The translations under genes were made by a program, and so were the position numbers. 64,000 bases of DNA from Paraspadella gotoi (Eukaryota > Chaetognatha). The notes beneath the pieces are model-generated. The model was not told the origin of the DNA. It did not search any database and was given only the letters and a program-made list of their open reading frames with translations. Positions 47,395-59,833 of this stretch are shown one piece after another; the first letter of the stretch is position 1; every line of letters begins with the position of its first letter. Location of the stretch: positions 25,174,051 through 25,238,050 of the forward strand of contig CM119264.1 in assembly GCA_051294375.1 (NCBI GenBank). The letters are read 5' to 3'.

Positions 47395-48500
47395 ATGAGC
47401 GGTCCCGTCCAACGCTATCCCTCCGCTGCCGCCCAACCGACGCCAACGAACATACGAGGACCCAGCCAGTACTCCAAGTTCCCTCGGTTTACGGGCGTGG
47501 ACGACGTTCGATGGTCAACCTCACCAGCCACGCCGAGCCGCTCGATTTCAAACTTAGGCGCCGATCAACACGCGAGCTTCGAGGAACGCCGCATGGCGAC
47601 CGCGGAGCCAGCGAGAGGGACTAACGCAGGAGAGACCATGAGGAACTTCGCCTGCTTGGCTGCGCGACTCGTGCTTAGAAAGAGCGTCGATCGGAAGCCG
47701 GACATACCGGATTTTCGCCACGACCACATCGAGATTTGGATGGAGAGTCGAGGCGGCCTATAGCGCGCCGCGATACCGTCTAAAACCAAAATTCGCTCAT
47801 CAGTCGAAGATCGGCGAAAAGTAGATCCACCATCAACTCAGTTCTTATTTGGGGACGACGGAAACGACATGAAATCAGTTCTCCCAATATCTGAGAAAAG
47901 AGTACGGCCCTTACTCGACGCCAACGGCCCCGCCATTGATTCCCTGACAATCTCGACGTCGACGGAGTCAAACGGTCAAAAAATATTGGCGCAACTAAGG
48001 AAAAACGAAGACTCTCCATCGACGACGTCGAAGGAAAAGTCCCTTCGAGACATGCAATCGACAGTTCGCGACACTGGAAGACAAGGCGAGCGAACTCTCT
48101 GCGCACGACCTTTGTCAACTCGCCCGATAGAAATTTCGATAACGAGGGGAACCCTCAAAATTCGCCAAACCGACCTCCCTGATCAGTAAACGTCGAGCGC
48201 GTCTTCAAGAGCGTCAACGATAGCATCGGACGAGATAGCGCCATTACCGGCTCGGTTCTTCAAAGAAAAACGCAAAAGGGAAAAAAGACCGACCGCCGAC
48301 CGGCGAAAGGAAAGGGAGAAGAGCTGCTTACCCTTATGTGCAAGCATGTCCGTTCGGAGACGATGCCTGGTATGCGAGCAGGCTGCGCCAATTACGGACG
48401 CGACGCGTGAGCCAAAAGGGAAACGAAAAAGGGGCGCCGGCGGTGAACGCCGTCCCACAGAACAATCGCGCTCACCAAGCATCAAGTGACTCTTACACAT
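47395..48500 (+). pseudogene. gag-like region of the Gypsy element
   Basis: An ATG at 47395 opens a frame (MSGPVQRYPSAAAQPTPTN) about 190 bp after the 5' LTR. It runs to a stop at 47763, then continues in shifted frames. Position and composition fit gag. No zinc knuckle could be recognised. Confidence 0.6.
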
Positions 48501-48889
48501 TTCGCGACTCGGAGCAGAGTCAAGTGCTGGTGGGCGGTGGCGCTTTTTGTCCTATAATTCCCTACCTCGAGAGCAGCCGTCAAGTGCCCAAATCCGGAAA
48601 TGAAGCTCCAGGCGCAAACGGCTCGCGATCAGTTGCTATGGTACGATCAATAAAACGTACTCTTGGAAACGCCCGATTTGAATACGAGTTTGTCGTGGCC
48701 GACGTCAAACCAGCATATACAGGCGCCGATTTCCTTGCAAGAGAAACTACTAGCTCCAAATCATCGGGACGGTTTGCTCATGATCTCCAAGATTCTCGAC
48801 CATAGCGCATCAACTTCAAGGAGCCACGACTCACGTAAATTTAATCGAACGTACAGGCGGAAATTATAAGCTGCTGGAGTCTTCTCACT

Positions 48890-49700
48890 TCTCAAGACGC
48901 ACCTTCGACTCAAGGAGCCGAAGCACGGCGTCACCCACTCATTCCACGGAGGGTCGACCATGTCAGTCTAAGCTCGTCGACTCGTCGGAGAAGTTGCGGT
49001 GGCCAAGCGAGAGTTTAAAAAGATGGTGCAACTCGCATCGCAAACGAAAATCCGAGTGTCATCCGCCGCTGCACGTTGTGCAAAGCATGACGGCGGCCTG
49101 CGCTCTTGCGGTGATTACCGCGGCCTCAACACTACTAATAGCGAGCTGCTACGTGAATACTACTGACCGCTTCAACCCCATAGAGGGAAACAATTTTTTT
49201 CGAAAATTGCTTATTAAAAGGTTACACAATCCGTCAATCGGAGGATGTTGAAAAAAGACCGCTGTGAATTAACCCTTCGGTCTCTAGTTTTCCCCGTGTC
49301 CCATAATCGGGCTTAAAGCGGGGCGACTTCAAGGCTCATGGACGAGATCTCGGGGATATACCCGCACACCTCGAATATCCTCGACGATATTTTTGGTGGC
49401 TTTCAGCATCACCAGAGGAGCATCTACAGGATTCCGAAACGAGTCTTTAAGAAACTCTCGAGCAAACGCTAGTTGGTAAATACAAAGAGTGTATACTCGG
49501 TTCGGAGCATTGGAGTTTCTACGGATTCTCGTCGACAAAGAGGAGTGGGGTCCATTCCCGAGCGAGTCCCGACCCTGCGTGAAACCACGATGACCCGACA
49601 ATCAAGGAACTCAAAGGTCCTATGATAAACTATATCGTGTTCGTTCCAAAGTCGCTCATCATGTGCTGCCTCTACGAAGCTTTAAGCGGAAAAACAAAGC
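48890..49700 (+). pseudogene. Gypsy reverse transcriptase remnant
   Basis: In changing frames the translation shows VTHSFHGGST, VAVAKREFKKM, then GGLRSCGDYRGLN, a Gypsy RT hallmark. Further on, a YLDD-like segment is followed by remnants of the connection region. Frameshifts prevent a continuous protein. Confidence 0.8.
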
Positions 49701-49779
49701 TTGAATGCCACGATGTGAAAGGCTTTTCGAACTCGATCAAGCAGGCTTGATACAAGCAGCTCTCCTCATCAACCCAAGA

Positions 49780-50160
49780 ACTGGCCTTAGCTATGCATAC
49801 GACTGATGCATCAGAACATGCGGCGGCGCCAGTGGGAGCAGCGGGACCAGGGTTGGGAGCCTTGGCTTTTTTTCGGCAAATTGGCTAAAACCAAAAACTT
49901 GGCCCACATTGACGCGAACTGTTTGGCGTTTTCCGTGCAGGAGACCTTCCGCTGGATAGAGGGCGTATTTCAACCATCTACACGGACCATCAAAGACCTC
50001 ATCCGGCCTTGAAGAAAAAGCAGAACACAAACGGCCCGCCAAGCCTACGCATTCATTATTGCCGAAGTTTTCACAGATATAAGAATCTCAAGGAGCGAAC
50101 GTCGCTAGCGGACGCCTTGTCTCGCCCCAACCATGCACAGCAGCGAGATCGCACAGACCT
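49780..50160 (+). pseudogene. Gypsy RNase H remnant
   Basis: TTDASEHAAAP, later YTDHQ and finally SLADALSRPNHA match the conserved RNase H motifs TDAS, YTDH and ADALSR. Several frameshifts are present. Confidence 0.8.
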
Positions 50161-50599
50161 TGACGCCTAATCAAACAACGACGACAATCAATGCGATCCC
50201 ACAGCCGCAGTCTCGCCACTTTGCCAGAAAAGCGGCAAACGTCCAATGAAACCTCGTCGCACAACAGAACTTCCACAGCAACGCTTCCGATCCAACTCAG
50301 CAACCTCGACACACCCGCGCCAAGCCAATGAGACTTGCAAAAAAGCGCGAACGATCAAGCAGATCGTCTCGAGGATGTCAAGCGGTCATTGCTTCACTAC
50401 CGTCTTGAGATTGATTTCTGAGCAGATGCTCGAGAGCAGAGCTTGCTCGGACTTCAAAAAATCGAGGAGGCGCGATTCAGGCTAACTTCCGGAGAATTCA
50501 AGTCGGCGAAGAGCATCTACTTGATAGACGTGTAAAGCCCAGCGCCATTCGTACCTGCAGCATGGCGAAAAAGAATTTTCGACGTCATAACATAAAAAA

Positions 50600-51440
50600 A
50601 AACCACAGCTAGGCCTGGCGTCGAGGCAACCTCGAAGGCGTGGCCTCAAAATCGTATGGAGACATGAGGCGAAGAGGTACAGTGGGCCGGAGATGTACTG
50701 CTGTCAAAGAGCAAGTCACTCAGCAACGGTCGTTCCGAAATTGGCGAATTTAAGATTCCCAAGGAGGTTTCAGCATGTAAACTTGGATCTCGTAGATGCA
50801 AACTCAAACGAGTATAAACACCTCCCACCGATTGTCGAAGTTTTCCGATGGCTCAGCGATCCCGTTAAAAGATACTTAACAACCGATTCTTGATGCACAG
50901 TCAAACTGGATAAGCAATTTCGGAACTCCGCAGTCATCAAACCGACCGGGGACACAGTTCAATTGGTCCTATGGCGACACTCACCCGAGCAATGGGCATT
51001 AAGCACAATGACTAACCGCTCACCCAGGCATGGCTGGTAGAAAAGATTTCACGGCGCTTTAAGCGAATCTCTAATCGATTGGCGAGGGAAGAGAAAAGAA
51101 AATGGTTTCTGGAAATCCTCGACATCTCCTTGCATCCGAACGACAGTGAAAGAGGACATCGGGCCTCATCCGCCGACATGGTCCTTTGGAGAAGGAATAA
51201 GTGTCCCGGTAATATACTCGAGCGACAACCAAATCGACGACCAAAACTCCAGCGCCACGCCAGAAACAATATCATCATTACGAGTGGAAGTCGCTCGTTC
51301 TCAACCTCTGCCACTTCCACACATATCACGACAGTGCATCTCCAGCCGAATCTCGAATCAGCAAATTTTTTTGTACGAGTTTTAGGTGTGCGCCGTGCGC
51401 AACCTCGTAGAGGCCATATCGCTGATCTGGAAACGGTCTA
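50600..51440 (+). pseudogene. Gypsy integrase remnant
   Basis: CCQRASHSATVVPKLANL and RRFQHVNLDLVDANSNEYKH (50690-50830) match the start of the integrase core (CQ-K...VHVDLVGPLP...Y-YLL). Later parts are in other frames. Confidence 0.75.
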
Positions 51441-52207
51441 AAATGAGATTGAATCCCTAGCACAGCAGAGAAACTGTCAATCTCTCGTGTCAACCAGCTT
51501 GGATCGAGAGGAGGAATCTCGAGGCGAGGAACCGAGACACCCGCCAAGGCGTCCACAGGCCGCACAGGACCGGCGAGAGCGAGCACCAGCTCCACAACGA
51601 GATGACGAGATCGGCGACTCGACGCGCGCGCTTATCTCCTCTTCTCCTCCTCTCGTTCCTCCTCCTCCTTCCTCTCCCCTCCCAACAACCCCACTTCCCC
51701 CAACCCACCCACCCGCTCATGTTTTTTCCTCCTTTTCTTCTCCACCGTTTCATCCGTCAACTCTCTAATCCACCGGACTAAACAACAACAATCTCGCGAG
51801 GAAAAATGAGCAACGTGGAGATTTTAGGAGCCTTCAGCGGAGAACTCCCAACAGCAAAAACAACAATAACCGCCACATACTCTGTTGTATAAAAGAAATG
51901 CTCAGCGTCAACAAGACGAGAACAACAAGACAACTAACAAAAAAACATACAAGTCTAATCGTTATTATTCTTGTTAATCATTCTTTCGTTTTCTTTAAAC
52001 ATTATAATTCCTTAGAAATATTTTTGAATTTTTAAATCAATCTTTATCAATGTTGTCTATTTTATAACACATAGCATATTAGCTTGATCTGTTTCTACTC
52101 ACATCCATTCGGTGACAACAACAACTTTATCGAATTATGTTATTTTCGATATATATTTAAATATATATATATTTATAATATATTAACCCAATATTCGACG
52201 GGGGGCA

Positions 52208-52625
52208 TGTAGCCACCTCAAGCAGCTTGATAATTTCAGACTTTGTTTCCAAATGATCTTCAATGGTACCTGAAGAGGTCTCACAGATTGGATTTTTGTT
52301 TATTGATGTCTACTTTACCTGATTGTTTCTGAAGCTGTTCAGACTGTTTTGTCTGGCATGAATAAACTTGTCTCACTCTTATTCAGCACGTTTTTTATTC
52401 TAACATCATCTCTTAATGTAAAGTGTACATTGAGCAAAGAGGAAAACTTTGTCTTAAACATGATTGATCACCATCAGTAAATAATTACAAATCAATTCTA
52501 CAATCAACGATTACTTTCCCTGCACTGAACTAATCTCTGATGAATCTATAATGCAGACATATTGGACTATCGTGCAGTTGTCACGCTCCTCTGGATACGG
52601 TCCGTGTCATCACCGGACCCTTGCA
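52208..52625 (+). repeat. 3' LTR
   Basis: Direct repeat of 46768-47202, preceded by a G-rich polypurine tract. Confidence 0.92.
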
Positions 52626-52799
52626 CAGAAATACTAATAAATTATCGAACGAGTAAATAAAAATACGAAAGTAGGAGTGGAAACGAAATTAAAGTTCATA
52701 TTAATTGATTACAACCAATATAAATTATGCATGTTATTTCATAAATTAGCTATCTTGCCCCTGGATTTTGGCAGGATAAGGTCGGACGGAACCGACAAG

Positions 52800-52824
52800 N
52801 NNNNNNNNNNNNNNNNNNNNNNNN
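52800..52824. other. Assembly gap, exactly 25 N
   Basis: Run of 25 N. Confidence 0.95.
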
Positions 52825-53129
52825 ATAAGTCGGAACCAAAGTTAGACGATGTTTTTTTTAATATAGTCTCAATATTCAGAAATAGAAACCATAGAAATTT
52901 TTGTTTAATATTTTTTTTTTTCATTTTATAACCATTTCGCAATGAATAATTCCACAGCTAATCACGTGACCAATAAAGGCCTTTGGCTTTGTCCATTAGA
53001 CCAATTAAGTTTCATCAGTCTCGCAACACGCCATTTCTCCGATAAAGCCGGCCTGGCGGCGATAAAGGAACCTCAAGAACAACAACAACAACCAGAGGAA
53101 TCACAGTTTCACCATCACAAGAGACTCAC

Positions 53130-53210
53130 CGGAGTGTCGACCTGACCCCACGAGACGCCGAGGTTGCCGGACGCGTGAGACGAGGATTTTCGTCGCAGAA
53201 AGGACGCCAT
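53130..53210 (-). CDS. First coding exon of an unidentified minus-strand gene
   Basis: On the minus strand an ATG in a good context (GAAGATGGCG, like the GPCR start) opens MASFLRRKSSSHASGNLGVS, then WGQVDTP. A strong donor follows (ACTCCG then gtgagt) in phase 0. Codons are GC3-rich like those of the proven exons. No downstream exon was found to the left: the next 0.5 kb is AT-rich, then comes the LTR element, so the gene may be interrupted or have very long introns. The protein is not recognised. An RFX-type X-box 207 bp upstream suggests a cilium-related gene (inference). Confidence 0.6.
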
Positions 53211-53216
53211 CTTCGT

Positions 53217-53243
53217 CGTCGTCGTCGTCGTCGTCGTCTTCTT
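53217..53243. repeat. (GTC)n trinucleotide repeat in a 5' UTR
   Basis: About nine GTC/CGT units sit immediately before the ATG of the exon at 53130-53210. Confidence 0.85.
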
Positions 53244-53416
53244 CTTCTACGTCGTTTTCCTTTCCTCCTCCTTTTTTTTTCCGATGTCCTTTTGTTGTTT
53301 CTGTCTGGAAAAATCATTGAATCCGTCAGTCAGCGCCGCCGGGCGAAAACGCGGATTCTCCGCGAATTAAATCAGGAAGAGGGAGAAAATAAAAGGCGCG
53401 GTGCCGGCGAAGCGTC

Positions 53417-53430
53417 GTTGCCGTAGCAAC
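53417..53430 (-). promoter_or_regulatory. RFX X-box-like palindrome
   Basis: GTTGCTACGGCAAC on the minus strand is a near-perfect inverted repeat matching the RFX X-box (RYYNYY-N1-3-RRNRAC). It lies 207 bp upstream of the ATG at 53210, within the usual promoter range for X-box-regulated ciliary genes. Confidence 0.65.
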
Positions 53431-55122
53431 GCGGTATAATAACACACACACAAAAGAATTTCCCTTTTTGCAATTTTTTCCCCGGTTTTTGGTTCCTCGA
53501 ATATAAAAATTGGAGAATCGAATTTGCGTGTGAATGGAATTTGAAAGGGAAATGGGTATCAAAACAGAGATAATTCGGGGGAAACAGTCGCCGCACGCAG
53601 CCCGGAAACTCGGCTCGCAGCGAAAACATATGGCACGCAGGAGATGAAAATGGGATATGGAACGAAAAGAGAAAATAAATGGAAAACAACGAAATGCATT
53701 ATTAAAAAGTCCGAAAAAAATTCATCATTATCTCGGACGTGACGGAGAAAAATAGTCGACGTTAAAATGAAATAAGTTCGTAAAAATCAAAACGAGTCGC
53801 AGGATAAAAAAAAATCTCGACAATTTTACGAAAGTTAGAAATAGATTATTAATCTAAACCTGGTATAATTAATTTTTAAAAAATGGCGGATATGACACAA
53901 AGATCATTTATAATATGTTTTTCTGAACGACTCGTCAACCCCAGATCCTAGAGATCGTAAAAAAATTTGGAGACTCAACTTTGTCCTCACGTGATCGAGA
54001 TGTCACGTGACAATTTGGAGGACCGAAGCAGGCTCACTGGCTCACTGGCTCACTGCATCGGGGACATTGACAAGCTGTCGATTGAAAATGAACAGAGGTG
54101 AAGTTTGTCTTCCTTTTGCCGGGGCGGAAAGAAAACTTTTTAAACATGATTTTCGAAAGTGAAAAATATTGAAAGGATTTTGAAAAGATATGATAATAAA
54201 AACTGTAGTGAGAATTAATAATTAAATGATTAACATAATCAAATAATGTTCTCTGTCTCTGTCGACCTGGTATAGCAATGGATCAGAAATAACAAGACAT
54301 TGAGTACTTCTGAGATCTGGCGCGGGTGAGAGACGTAAGTGTTCTTATGTCAAGAAAGCCATGAAAAAGTCGATGCATGCTGACAACCGAATGACTAAGT
54401 TGGAAGTTTTGATGAGATCAAGCAGGCGAGATGAGAGAAGGCTCATGAGTCCACTTCATCAGTGCGTCGTGGGGGCGGGGTCGTCATAATAAAGTATCGG
54501 GAAAGCGGCACTTGGACGAGGGTGTAGCAATTTAAACAGTATCATTCAGTAGATTGTGTTAAGGAAAGCGGTAGAGAAAGAAAGGTCGGGCGGAGTTGCG
54601 AAGAAACTGGTTCGGTGAAAAACGATTAAGGGTGATAGCAAGTGGTCTAACATGAAAATTTGTAAGTATGGCTGGCCTTTTTTTCTTCGGTGTACGTTAA
54701 CTTGGTGTCAAATTGCACGTTGTTGCTTGATTGTAAGTATAAAGATAACGAGCTGTGACAAGGACGAGGTGTGTATCTAGTGCAGAGTGTTGTGGTTAGT
54801 GGGTGGTGTGTTTGTTGGGGCGTGGGGGGGGTGTATGTACTGGATAGATTATATACTGGAATAATTAAATAGTTAAAAAAGAAAAGCTGTAAAAAAAAAT
54901 AAAAAGTAAATTGATATTTTTGTTTCCTTTCATTCGATACAGAAATAAAAGGAGGAAATGAAGAAGTAAAGAGTCGACGACGGGACTTCGTCCAAATTTA
55001 GCCAATCATAAAAATTTAGCCAATCAGGAAAATGATGGGGATTTTTAGCCGAAAACTTCAAGTTTGGATTGAACTTTTTCCCTTAATTGGATTATTTACT
55101 CTTCGAGGCTGGGTTAAATTAN
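53431..55122. other. No gene recognised; ends in an N gap (55123-55355)
   Basis: AT-rich DNA with a short CTCACTGG triple repeat (about 54032-54055). Possible start-like or donor-like motifs near 54640-54790 do not form a supported exon. Confidence 0.4.
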
Positions 55123-55683
55123 NNNNNNNNNNNNNNNNNNNNNNNNNNNNNNNNNNNNNNNNNNNNNNNNNNNNNNNNNNNNNNNNNNNNNNNNNNNNNN
55201 NNNNNNNNNNNNNNNNNNNNNNNNNNNNNNNNNNNNNNNNNNNNNNNNNNNNNNNNNNNNNNNNNNNNNNNNNNNNNNNNNNNNNNNNNNNNNNNNNNNN
55301 NNNNNNNNNNNNNNNNNNNNNNNNNNNNNNNNNNNNNNNNNNNNNNNNNNNNNNNGAGAGAGAACTGCTGAGAAATTTCTCTTTTCTCCCCGCTTATATA
55401 GGAAAGTTTTTTCTTTTTGGTGATTTGGGAATTTGAAAATTGGAGCAGTCTTCATCCGAGGATTTAAATTGAAACTCGGACGACATTTGATACCAAGAAA
55501 GTGTAGAATCGTCTTAACCAAAAGGTTTATTGTACTAACATAAGAAACTGTTTATGGTGATTGAGATAAAGAAGGATTAAGAGGGAGATTATCATCGTAT
55601 TATTGTTTTATTAAGGTTCATGGTTTGCTTCATCTCCTTACGACATCGACTTGAGTGTTTATCCTTTATTGAAAAAGAAAAGA

Positions 55684-55690
55684 GAGAGAC

Positions 55691-55753
<63 letters not shown>
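55684..55753. repeat. (GA)n microsatellite
   Basis: GA array with two CAGA interruptions at the start. Confidence 0.95.
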
Positions 55754-55756
<3 letters not shown>

Positions 55757-55964
55757 TTAGGCAGTTTTTCGCAACAAAAAAGTAATAAAGTTGGGTTTGA
55801 GGGTTCCTGTCGCGGAGAACCGCTATTTTTATTTTCCACTTTTTTTATTTATATCTTTCTTTCTTTTAATTTTCTCTGCTTTCACATTTTTTTCATTTTT
55901 CTTTTTTTCCTCGAGTTCGTATTCCATGTTTTCTTTTCGTCTCGTACGCAGCAGGCTTTTTTCC

Positions 55965-56335
55965 TTTTTTCTCTTTTTTTCTTTTTTTCCCTTTTTTTCC
56001 CTTTTTTCTATCCTTCATTTTTTTCCTTTTTTCCTTTTTTCTATCCTTCATTTTATTCTATTTTCCTTTTTTCTATCCTTTACTTTTTTTTTCTATCCTT
56101 CATTTTATTCCTTTTTTTTCCCTTTTTTTCTATCCTTTATTTTTTTCTATTTTCCTTTTTTCTATCCTTCACTTTTTTTTTCCTTTTTTCTATCCTTCAT
56201 TTTTTTCTTATTTTCCTTTTTTCTATCCATCACTCTTTTTTCATTTTTCTATCCTTCAATTTTTCTCTTTTTTTCCCTTTTTTCTATCCTTCATTTTTTC
56301 CCTTTTTTTCCTTTTTTCCTTTTTTTCCTTTTTTC
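55965..56335. repeat. T-rich minisatellite, CTATCCTTCA unit
   Basis: About ten irregular units combine CTATCCTTCA with T runs (TTTTTTCCTTTTTT). The 196-aa Phe/Ser frame across it is compositional. Confidence 0.85.
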
Positions 56336-56424
56336 TTTCTCCGGAATTCATCAAAAAAGCAGCGCGACAAAAAAAACCTAATCAAACGCGAGTTGCGCTC
56401 GGGCGGAAGCGGGTGCCGCGAAAA

Positions 56425-56505
56425 AGGCGTTCGAGCAGGTGCAGGGTGAAGGAGATCGAACAGGTGCAGGGTGAAGGAGATCCAACAGATGGGAGACCTT
56501 TCATT
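56425..56505. repeat. 27-bp tandem repeat, about 2.5 units
   Basis: The unit CAGGTGCAGGGTGAAGGAGA with TC(G/C)AA is repeated in tandem. Minus-strand frames over it (SFTLHL...) stay open but have no recognised homology. Confidence 0.7.
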
Positions 56506-56944
56506 GGGGGCATAGTGAGGAGACGCATGCCCGGAGTAGCTACAAGGCTGAATGACAGGCAAGGCGGACATGAGGTTGAAGGGCGTGATTGATTTTGAAT
56601 ATAAAGAGAAGGGGGGGGGGACTCACTGGAACTGAGAGAAGGTTGGAAGAAAAAAGTAAGTAAAAAAAAATGGAAAGAAAGATATGACTTTAAATTTAAA
56701 AACACAATCTTCCACTGAAAGCGAGTTGCCTTGAAAAAAAGAAACCGAAATTAAGAAGCTTTAGTTGGAAAGAAAGAAAAAAGTAATGAAATGCAATTTT
56801 GCCTCGAGCGAAAGCGAAATTGGAATCTTACCTAGCAGGTAGCTGGTAGAAGGTAAGCATAGATGATTTTTATTAAAGGAGAAACGCAAAGGGATATAAT
56901 CTTCGCGATAGGTAAGTTCAAAAGATAATTGAAATCACTGAAAA

Positions 56945-57185
56945 AAAAAAAAAAAGAGAGAGATAATATAAATATAAATAAATAATTAATTTAATAAACA
57001 ATAATAATAAATAAATAATAAATAAACAATAAAAAATAAATAAATAATAAAATAAATAATAAATAAATAAATAAATAATAAATAAATAAATAAATAAATA
57101 CATAATAAATAAAATAATAAATAATAATAATAAATAATAAATAAATAATAATAAATAAATTAATTAATTAATTAATTTAAAAAAT
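56945..57185. repeat. (AATA)/(TAAA)n tract
   Basis: Low-complexity AT tract leading into an N gap (57199-57380). Confidence 0.95.
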
Positions 57186-57997
57186 AAAAAAGTTTGGCNN
57201 NNNNNNNNNNNNNNNNNNNNNNNNNNNNNNNNNNNNNNNNNNNNNNNNNNNNNNNNNNNNNNNNNNNNNNNNNNNNNNNNNNNNNNNNNNNNNNNNNNNN
57301 NNNNNNNNNNNNNNNNNNNNNNNNNNNNNNNNNNNNNNNNNNNNNNNNNNNNNNNNNNNNNNNNNNNNNNNNNNNNNNNNAATTCGAATGGGAAACGGCA
57401 GACGGCAACTGGCATTGCTGCAAAGATAAGTGGTAATCGAAAGTGAGAAGGGGAACCATAATTGCCTTTAAAGGAAAGGTCAGGTGATCGAAAAAAAGTA
57501 AAATGGCCACGGGCAAAAGAGTTAAGCCTCTCTTCTTTCTCGCGCCGAAGCGAAACCCACTGTTGTTCATCTTCATTGTCTCTTGATTAAAGGCAACACG
57601 GATTGAGGGTAGGGGAGGAGGAGGAGGAGGAGGAAGATATAGCGAAACGAGTAATTTTGCAGTTTGAGAAGCGTATTTTACTTTCTAGTACGGAAAAATA
57701 AAAAAATAATTTAATTTAACCTTTTTGGTTTAATGAAACTGAATTTTAATTTCGTTAGCTTGAATGGTTTAATAGACTTTTTAGTATATAAAAAACAGCC
57801 ATAATAAAAAAAACAAAAATATTAAATTATTTTCATATCATATACAAAATAAGATAAATTATCTAACTTTTTAATTATTTGATTATTATTATTCTATAAA
57901 TCCTTCATTATTATTATTATTGTTATTCCATAAATCCTTCATCCTTCATTTTAATGATAAAATTTATAAATTATTATTTGAATAGCGGTCTATGAGC

Positions 57998-58073
57998 AGG
58001 ATGGCTCTACCTTGGAGAAGGAGGTTCAAATTGATCTTTTCTTTGAAGAGCATCGTCGCCGACAGGCTGACAC
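57998..58073 (-). CDS. Candidate exon, unidentified
   Basis: On the minus strand an acceptor-like TGTTAAAG is followed by a frame reading VSLSATMLFKEKINLNLLLQ, then a donor (CTCCAAG followed by gtagag). It is short and not recognised. It lies in the segment duplicated at 60.3-62.3 kb, but this part is not clearly kept there. Confidence 0.25.
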
Positions 58074-59093
58074 TTTAACATACAAACAAACATCGCCTCG
58101 AGAAACAAAGTCAGCAAAGTACTGACCATCTTCCCTCCTTCTCTTTCATCAAAACCAGCTTTTTTTTATCATAAAATGTTATTAATACCGATAAAATTTC
58201 TAGAAATTCGTTTATTCGTAACTTTCTACAGACTCTTTGTCTGAAACCTGATTAAAGAAATGCATCGATGAGAAACACATAATTTATTCCGTTATGTGAA
58301 CAAAGAACGGCACTTGACAAATAAGACAGTAAGCAACAATTATCTGTTTTTTGTTTGTTTTTGTTTTTTTCAAAATACAAGGGATGAAAACTTAGATTAT
58401 TTCGCTGTTTTAAAACTTTTACTTTTCGCTCCGGCCAATTTTTTTTTTCTCAGAGAAATTAAACATCACTCATTATTAAATTAAAAAACCGATGCGGAAA
58501 CTTTCATTTTTTTGAGCCACGAAAGAAAAAAAAAACCCTTCACTGTTTTGAATTGTGCGAAGTTGTGAAAAAACACAATAGAACAACTAGTGACGAATCT
58601 AATGCGTCGTGAAAGAAATATCCAACTTCGCAGTTAATAAATCTTAATGATATTTCGAAGAAGACTGGGAAAATTTTTTTTTTCTTTCCTCCTTTTTCCC
58701 TTTGTTAAGCGTGAGCGGCTGATTCGCGTTGAAAGACAAAAAAGTCAATGATGACGTAAAAAAATGGGGAGGAGGCAATGAGGAAGTTGGTAAAGGAGGC
58801 AGAAGGGGAAAAGAGGCAGAGGGAAAGCGTAAGAATTCCGATATGCAAAAAACGGTGTTTTTTTTTTTCTATTGAGAGAAAAGGGGGAAAAAAAGTGGAA
58901 AAGAATTGAGATAAATTCCGTTCGTTTCGTTGGTAGTAAAAACTTCGTCAGATGATAGTAATAGTAGTTATAACATTCGAGGAAAATGTAGGAAGAAAAC
59001 TGACCACTCGGACGTGGGATTAACAAATTCGTGTAACAATTAAACATGAACAATGGAAGAAAAACGTAATGCGATATGAAGTTTATTTATTAG

Positions 59094-59095
59094 AG

Positions 59096-59145
<50 letters not shown>

Positions 59146-59162
59146 GGGAGAGAGAGAGAGAC
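59094..59162. repeat. (GA)n microsatellite
   Basis: GA array, matched at 61427-61525 in the second copy. Confidence 0.95.
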
Positions 59163-59499
59163 GAGTTGAGGAAGCGGAAGAGGAAAACGAGTGATCGAGA
59201 AACATTTAAAGGAAAAAAGGTTTTCGTTCGAACTGACGTCGTTTTTTAAAGTTCAAAAACGAAGTTTATTTTTTCGAGAAGAGAAATAAAATTTGATATT
59301 TATAAGTATAACGTAAAAAAAGACGGCGTAATAGGGAAATTTAAACTGGAAACTTGATTCATTTTGTCTCTTCGCATCGAATATAAAACGGAACTGAATT
59401 TTTTTTTTTCAAAATTGTAGAAAAGGGAAAAAGAATTCCTTTGAAATAAAAAAAAATTGAAGGTTTATAAATTAATTTGGCGATCCTTGTCAAAGAACG

Positions 59500-59690
59500 C
59501 CCTCCATGAAGGAAGTGTCCAGGTGAGTGATGAGAGTAAGAACGAATCGACCCTCCTGCGCCGCTTCGTGAGATCCGGGGTAAGGACCAGGATGTCCTTG
59601 GCGGTGCATGGTGAAGGGGCTCGTCGAGTCGCCACGCGGCCGAAATCCGAAACAGCTGGGGGCCATCACCTTGGGGTAAGGAAGAACGTT
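59500..59690 (-). CDS. Candidate exon, unidentified, kept in both copies
   Basis: On the minus strand, between an acceptor-like CTTACCCCAAG and an in-frame stop, a GC-rich stretch reads ...EGRFVLTLITHLDTSFMEGVL. The second copy (about 61855-62035) still shows DTSFMEGVL and CCCCCAGCTGTTTCGG, but its frame is disrupted. A plus-strand frame is also open. Strand and function are not settled. Confidence 0.25.
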
Positions 59691-59737
59691 TTTGAGAGAA
59701 TTGATTTGGTAATTGAATTGTAAATTAACATAAACGG

Positions 59738-59760
59738 GAGAGAGAGAGAGAGAGAGAGAG

Positions 59761-59802
<42 letters not shown>

Positions 59803-59833
59803 AAGGAGAGAGAGAGAGAGAGACGAGAGAAAG
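59738..59833. repeat. (GA)n microsatellite
   Basis: GA array, matched at 62098-62186 in the second copy. Confidence 0.95.

Larger units (their letters stand above)
46768..52625 (+). mobile_element. Ty3/Gypsy LTR retrotransposon, decayed
   Basis: Two direct LTRs of about 420-435 bp (46768-47202 and 52208-52625) begin TGTAGCCACCTCAAGCAGC and end in CA. A primer-binding-site-like TGGTAAGGCAGAACGACC follows the left LTR, and a purine tract (GACGGGGGGCA) precedes the right one. The internal region shows gag, then protease/RT, RNase H and integrase in the Gypsy order. It is broken by many frameshifts and stops, and the LTRs differ by many indels. No clear target duplication was found. Confidence 0.92.

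Noticed and set aside
55791-56381. 196-aa Phe/Ser-rich frame
   Set aside because: It is made entirely of the T-rich CTATCCTTCA minisatellite; no membrane-protein pattern beyond composition.
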